Assembly (NCBI GenBank): GCA_964650975.1
Contig: CAZYWA010000307.1
Location: 1-9,390, forward strand
Length of the DNA stretch: 9,390 nucleotides
DNA from: CAZYWA01 sp964650975 [NCBI: uncultured bacterium]
Lineage (GTDB): Bacteria; JADJOY01
Direction of reading: 5' to 3'
Part shown: positions 6,051-9,390 of the stretch, one piece after another
Position numbering within the stretch: the stretch's first letter is position 1
How the letters are laid out: every line of letters begins with the position of its first letter
Notes under the pieces: model-generated
Database searches by the model: none
Told to the model about the DNA's origin: nothing
What the model saw: the letters and a program-made list of their open reading frames with translations, nothing else
Translations under genes and position numbers: made by a program

Positions 6051-7742
6051 TCACGGTGGCGCAGGTGCGTTCCCGTTCGTGTCGGTCTTCCCTAGGTAAA
6101 TGTCAAAGCCCGCGGTCGTGCGCGACACTGAGTTACCCGCAAGAACATAGCCGCCGTCAAATGTCTGCCGCACCGAATAGACCTCGTAATTATTCGCCGT
6201 TGAAGCATAGGTTTTCTGCCATGTCAGGTTTCCGTCCGAATCAGTCTTCACGAGATCGATGGCTCCGCCCGGCAGGACGCCAGACTGGGTGTAACCAGCG
6301 AGGATGTATCCCCCATCCATCGTCTGAGCCGCGGAGTAACCAAGCGAGTTCCCGGATCCGCCGTACGTCTTTTGCCACACGACCTCCCCTTCAGCATCGG
6401 TCTTCGCCAGGTACGGGGACGTACTGACGGCGCCGCTGGTGCCGCCCACGATGTAGCCCCCGTCGGAGGTCTGCTCGACCGAGTACGCAGCGGCGCCGGG
6501 GGGGGCACCCCAAGTCTGCTGCCACACCAGGTTGCCATTCGCATCGGTCATCACGAGATAGGCGTCCATAATGCCGGGACTGGAGGATCCCGTGTAGCCA
6601 GAGAAAACGTAGTCTCCTCCGGTTGTCTGCAGGACGGAGACGGCATAAGCGCCGTCACTTAGCGGGCCACCAAACGTCTTCTGCCACACGAGATTCCCGG
6701 TTGAATCGGTCTTCACGAGATAGGCGTCAGTGAGATCAACACTGAAGGAGGTCGAAACGCCGGCGATGATGTAACCGCCATCCGTCGTCTGGTGGACCGC
6801 ATAGCCGCCATCGAACCCAGCGCCCCCGAAACTCTTCTGCCACAACAAGCTTCCTCCCGAGTCGGTTTTCACGAGATAGACATCGTCGCTGCCGGCACCG
6901 AAGGAACTCGTGTATCCGACGATGATGTAGCCTCCATCGGTCGTCTCGAGCGCCGAATGGCAAATCTCGTCGCCCGATCCCCCGAATGTCTTCTGCCACA
7001 CGAGCATGCCATCCGGATCGAGTTTCGCGAGATAACAGTCGTAGCCGCCGGCCCCCAGTGAATTCGTCCATCCGGTGAGGATGTAGCCATCGTCGCTCGT
7101 CTGTCGGACCGACAGAGCCACGTCATTGTTGGGACCACCAAAGGTCGTTTGGAACGTATGTATATCGAACTGTGCGGTCTCGCCTTGTGCCGCGTTCATC
7201 GTCACTGCACACGTACCCGAGCTCGAGCAGCTTGCGTCGCTCCAGCCCGCGAAGATCGACCCAGGTGACGGTGCCGCGCTCAGCATGACCACCGTTCCGG
7301 AGTTGAAGTTTGCGACACAGGTCGACCCGCAGTTGATCCCCGCCGGTGAGCTCGAAACGGTTCCCGTGCCCTGCCCTGCGTCCGATACCGACAACGCGAA
7401 CGTCTGAAGGGCGAACGTCGCCGTGATGTTGAGCGCGGCATTCACCGTCACCTGGCACGTGCCGGTACCCGAGCAGCCCCCACCGCTCCAGCCCGTAAAG
7501 GTCGACCCGACCAACGGTGCCGCGCTCAGGATGACCACCGTCCCCGAGCTGAAGCTCGCGGCACAGGTTGCGCCACAGTTGATCCCAGCCGGTGAGCTGG
7601 CGATGGTCCCCGTGCCAGATCCTGCCTTGGACACCGAGAGTTGAAAGACTGCCGGACATCCCGTGCCGGCGGCGGCCAGGCAGACGGCGGCAAACAGATA
7701 CCGGGCAAATCCCTGCGACCGTACGGTTATCGGTTTCATCAT
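6051..7742 (-). CDS. Exported protein with two InlB B-type repeats and a seven-repeat beta-propeller
   Basis: The product is 563 residues. ATG 7742 is followed by a second ATG at 7739; neither has a strong ribosome binding site. Residues 1-29 are a signal peptide (RYLFAAVCLAAAG) ending GTGC, a poor lipobox, so secretion is as likely as lipid anchoring. Residues about 34-111 and 114-192 are two copies of a divergent InlB B-repeat (GTGT-x-x-SSPAGINCG, FSSGTVVILSAAP, GWSGGGC), each with paired cysteines. Residues 197-563 are seven tandem repeats of about 52 residues, each with WQKTFGG, QTTDGGYI-x-x-G and YLVKTD-x-x-GN; seven fits one closed propeller. The protein stops at NGNAPAPP, just before the transposase remnant, so a C-terminal tail may have been lost. 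The gene is visibly more A/T-rich than its neighbours, which hints at transfer. The ligand is unknown. Confidence 0.87.
   Translation of the reverse strand: MMKPITVRSQGFARYLFAAVCLAAAGTGCPAVFQLSVSKAGSGTGTIASSPAGINCGATCAASFSSGTVVILSAAPLVGSTFTGWSGGGCSGTGTCQVTVNAALNITATFALQTFALSVSDAGQGTGTVSSSPAGINCGSTCVANFNSGTVVMLSAAPSPGSIFAGWSDASCSSSGTCAVTMNAAQGETAQFDIHTFQTTFGGPNNDVALSVRQTSDDGYILTGWTNSLGAGGYDCYLAKLDPDGMLVWQKTFGGSGDEICHSALETTDGGYIIVGYTSSFGAGSDDVYLVKTDSGGSLLWQKSFGGAGFDGGYAVHQTTDGGYIIAGVSTSFSVDLTDAYLVKTDSTGNLVWQKTFGGPLSDGAYAVSVLQTTGGDYVFSGYTGSSSPGIMDAYLVMTDANGNLVWQQTWGAPPGAAAYSVEQTSDGGYIVGGTSGAVSTSPYLAKTDAEGEVVWQKTYGGSGNSLGYSAAQTMDGGYILAGYTQSGVLPGGAIDLVKTDSDGNLTWQKTYASTANNYEVYSVRQTFDGGYVLAGNSVSRTTAGFDIYLGKTDTNGNAPAPP
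6054..7154 (-). repeat. Seven tandem propeller-blade repeats
   Basis: The repeats start at FQTTFGG, WQKTFGG, WQKSFGG, WQKTFGG, WQQTWGA, WQKTYGG and WQKTYAS, about 157 bases apart. The middle motif (SV-x-QTSDGGYI) and the end motif (YLVKTD-x-x-GNL-x) are kept in all but the last, which ends after KTDTNGN. Codons differ between copies, so the array is not a very recent expansion. Confidence 0.85.
7167..7643 (-). repeat. Tandem pair of InlB B-type repeats
   Basis: Two units of about 235 bases encode the same pattern: SSPAGINCG, then C-x-A-x-F-x-SGTVV, LSAAP, GS-x-F-x-GWS, and C-x-VT-x-NAA. They are also close at the DNA level; for example, both contain CAGTTGATCCC, one base, then GCCGGTGAGCT on the plus strand. 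This indicates a fairly recent duplication. Confidence 0.8.
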
Positions 7743-7813
7743 CTTCGCGCCGATGAGCGACCGCCTGGAGGCCGCTCAATGTCGATGGAAGGAAATGCAG
7801 GATTGTGCGGAAG

Positions 7814-7844
7814 ATTTTACACCTGCATCGGAGAAACGAGTCAA
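7814..7844 (-). promoter_or_regulatory. Candidate sigma-70-type promoter of the propeller gene
   Basis: On the minus strand TTGACT (7844-7839) is followed after 19 bases by TAAAAT (7819-7814). Both hexamers are near consensus, though the spacer is two bases longer than ideal. Transcription would begin near 7807, about 65 bases before ATG 7742. This A/T-rich patch stands out in a high-GC gap. Confidence 0.45.
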
Positions 7845-7982
7845 GTTCTGGCTCTTCTAGATCCAGCGTCAGTTCCCGCAGCGGAATCGTGTCGTTGCTC
7901 AGGCCGACACCGGGATCGGCTTCTCGACATGTTCGACCAGAGGGCCACGTACCGATTCGGGAGGGTCCTCTTTCTCGAACAC

Positions 7983-8936
7983 TCAGCGTGATGGCGCTGT
8001 TCTCGGTTGGTCGCCGCTCTTGGCCTCGGATGGCTCGGGCGTCAAGGTCCGGCATGCTCGCGGCGAACGGCGGTCGCACACCGAGACGCGACCCCCTGTG
8101 TCGGTCGCGTCCAAATTCACCAGGGGATTGCCGGATTCAGCGCTGCCGACGCTGACGAACCCGGCGCCGCTCTCGTCCGTGGTCATGGCAACGCTCACCG
8201 ATCCCACCTTCCGGTTTTGCACGCTGACCATGCCACGACCATCGTTACTGACCCACAACCCAGCGGCACTCCTGCCACGCTCGTCCGTCACGTCGACGCT
8301 GCCGCCTGTTGTCGTCGAACGAGAGACGACCCTCGCTTCGCCACTCGGGCTGCGAAGCTCCATAGATCCACCCTCGGCCTTCGCCTCGAGCACGATCTGC
8401 GGTTTTCCCCTGGTGTCGACAACCTCGAGGCGATGGGTCTGGATCGCCTCAGGAATGCTCGCTGCACTTGGCTGATCCCCGACTGGCGTCACGGACCGGC
8501 ATTCGATCCCGGCGCCGGGGCTCGAGGGCAGACGACAGACGGAAAGAAAACCCGCGCCGCTGTCATCGCTCGACAGTGTTGCATCGACGACGCCGGAGTG
8601 ATCGGTCACGCCCAATTCGCCGACGTCCAACGTGTGGAACCCTCCGGGGCCCATCTCTCCGCGGCTGGCTCTCAAGCGCGCACGAACCTCGCCATTTTGG
8701 TTGGCGACACTCACCGATCCACCGGCACCCGGCTGACCCGCGTCGATCACCACCGTGTTCTTTCCGGCGCCGTTCACGATTTCCAATCGCCGGGTGCGCA
8801 ACACCTCGGTCACATCAGGGCCAGCGGCACCGGTGATGACGACGCCGGCCATGATGAGAGCGAGCAGGAGCGTCAGATTGCGCCAACGTCCAACCACCGT
8901 TTCGAGCTGAACGACCCGCTCCTCGAGGTCACTCAT
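7983..8936 (-). CDS. Single-pass membrane protein with internally duplicated beta-rich domain
   Basis: ATG 8936 is chosen because AGGAGGA lies at 8947-8941, four bases upstream; a longer reading from 9044 adds 36 arginine-rich residues with no such site. The product is 317 residues. Residues 1-20 are a charged heptad-like helix (LEERVVQLETVVGRW), followed by one membrane helix (about 21-37, LTLLLALIMAGVVITGA). The rest is probably exported and beta-rich. It contains a two-fold repeat: RRLEIVNGAGKNTVVIDA (49-66) with HRLEVVDTRGKPQIVLEA (168-185), TLSSDDSGAGFLSV (120-133) with AMTTDESGAGFVSV (250-263), and CRSVTP (146-151) with CRTLTP (295-300). Proteins with a short coil, one membrane helix and strands like LVDAEGR-x-x-x-L occur widely without known function. 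No catalytic motif is seen. It stands alone on minus, about 240 bases before the propeller gene. Confidence 0.82.
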   Translation of the reverse strand: MSDLEERVVQLETVVGRWRNLTLLLALIMAGVVITGAAGPDVTEVLRTRRLEIVNGAGKNTVVIDAGQPGAGGSVSVANQNGEVRARLRASRGEMGPGGFHTLDVGELGVTDHSGVVDATLSSDDSGAGFLSVCRLPSSPGAGIECRSVTPVGDQPSAASIPEAIQTHRLEVVDTRGKPQIVLEAKAEGGSMELRSPSGEARVVSRSTTTGGSVDVTDERGRSAAGLWVSNDGRGMVSVQNRKVGSVSVAMTTDESGAGFVSVGSAESGNPLVNLDATDTGGRVSVCDRRSPRACRTLTPEPSEAKSGDQPRTAPSR

Positions 8937-8940
8937 GGAA

Positions 8941-8947
8941 TCCTCCT
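8941..8947 (-). promoter_or_regulatory. Ribosome binding site of the membrane protein gene
   Basis: AGGAGGA on the minus strand, four bases before ATG 8936. It is among the strongest such sites in the window and settles the start against the upstream in-frame ATG at 9044. Confidence 0.8.
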
Positions 8948-9212
8948 GTCTCCGAGTTGGCCCGCGGCGTCGGCTCGAACCGCAGCGGTCGTTCGATGAG
9001 CTCAGCGATCGTCGCCGCTGGATGGAGCCAAGATCGAAACACAACCGGTCGTCAAAATCTGCGCCATGGGGAACCGACGGCTCCGTAGCTTAGACACCCA
9101 GAGTGCAATGTCACTCCTCCCCCTTCCCCACACCGGTAGCGGCCTTTCGGCGTGCTCAGCCACGAGCTTCACGAGGCCGGATTTCCGTCAGATGTTGACC
9201 CCGGCACCGCAC
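8948..9212. other. Intergenic region between two minus-strand genes
   Basis: No gene is supported here. It should carry the promoter of the membrane protein gene. TTTTGACG near 9050-9057 and GTGACA near 9110 (minus strand) are -35-like, but neither has a good -10 at the right distance. No T-tract terminator follows the gene ending at 9213. Confidence 0.4.
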
Positions 9213-9390
9213 TCAAGGCGGCGTCGCGTAGCTCCATTGCGACGTGTCGCCGCTCTCGAAGCCGTCCGCGAAGATCTTCGGGCCGCAGCCACCGATCGGG
9301 TTGCACTCGCCGCGGCCGTCGATCGCGATCTCCCCGGTGCCGAGCGGGTCGAGCCAGTCGGAGAGCCGCGTGGAGCGGGTACCGCCTCCC
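9213..9390 (-). CDS. Exported protein, C-terminal end with DGFESGDT-type motif (runs off the window)
   Basis: The last 58 residues and the TGA stop (9215-9213) of a minus-strand gene are present; its start lies beyond base 9390. The visible part reads GGGTRSTRLSDWLDPLGTGE, then AIDGRGECNPIGGCGPK, and ends IFADGFESGDTSQWSYATP with a final Pro. The end matches that of the PD40/TSP3 protein (IFIDGFESGDTAKWSATQP), so both probably share one export or surface-processing fate. Two closely spaced cysteines (NPIGGCG and GEC) may form a disulfide. What the main body of the protein does cannot be judged from this piece. Confidence 0.8.
   Translation of the reverse strand, partial: GGGTRSTRLSDWLDPLGTGEIAIDGRGECNPIGGCGPKIFADGFESGDTSQWSYATPP

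Noticed and set aside
6054-7154. Regularly spaced repeats as a CRISPR array
   Set aside because: The spacing of about 157 bases is that of protein repeats in one open frame, and the units vary at wobble positions. They encode propeller blades.
7123-8079. A 318-codon minus-strand frame crossing the gap at 7743-7982, with a protein-like stretch LTLDLEEPELDSF
   Set aside because: The stretch is short, has no start or ribosome binding site of its own, and the frame runs through two real genes in the wrong phase. It is taken as chance.
8007-8999. A plus-strand 330-codon frame opposite the membrane protein gene
   Set aside because: The minus-strand gene has a strong ribosome binding site, a membrane helix and internal repeats. 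The plus-strand product shows none of these.

Overview
This is a high-GC bacterial window built almost entirely from genes for exported or membrane-anchored proteins, most on the minus strand, with decayed insertion-sequence and gene remnants between them. Two proteins (stops at 2948 and 9213) end in the same short C-terminal motif, DGFESGDT-x-x-W-S. A third, the protease at 853-3003, ends in a glycine run, Cys-Ser, a hydrophobic helix and arginines, like the MYXO-CTERM type of sorting tail. These tails, thrombospondin type 3 (TSP3) repeats and the high GC suggest an uncultured Myxococcota, Acidobacteriota or Binatota-like bacterium. The sequence alone does not settle the phylum.

Layout, left to right. 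At 1-178 (minus) lies the signal-peptide end of a secreted protein that runs off the window. Directly upstream, in the same open frame, is the C-terminal half of a VOC/glyoxalase-like gene (194-400), followed by a transposase fragment (471-611). At 853-3003 (plus) is a secreted subtilisin/sedolisin-like serine protease with a PKD domain. It overlaps, tail to tail, a minus-strand gene at 2948-5359. That gene encodes an 803-residue exported protein with PD40 beta-propeller motifs, an Ig-like part, TSP3 repeats and the C-terminal motif. As given it carries two one-base frameshifts that cancel each other. A second, larger decayed transposase lies at 5555-6045.

To the right of that remnant, still on minus, are a 563-residue protein (6051-7742) with two InlB B-type repeats and seven beta-propeller-like repeats, a 317-residue single-pass membrane protein with a two-fold internal duplication (7983-8936), and the last 58 residues of another motif-bearing exported protein (9213-9390).

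The genes do not form an obvious operon or a recognisable known system. The common theme is export: protease, propeller proteins and tagged surface proteins. The two transposase remnants are direct repeats flanking the protease and PD40 gene pair, so this ~5 kb block may have been moved or rearranged by IS activity. No rRNA, tRNA, CRISPR array or convincing terminator was found.
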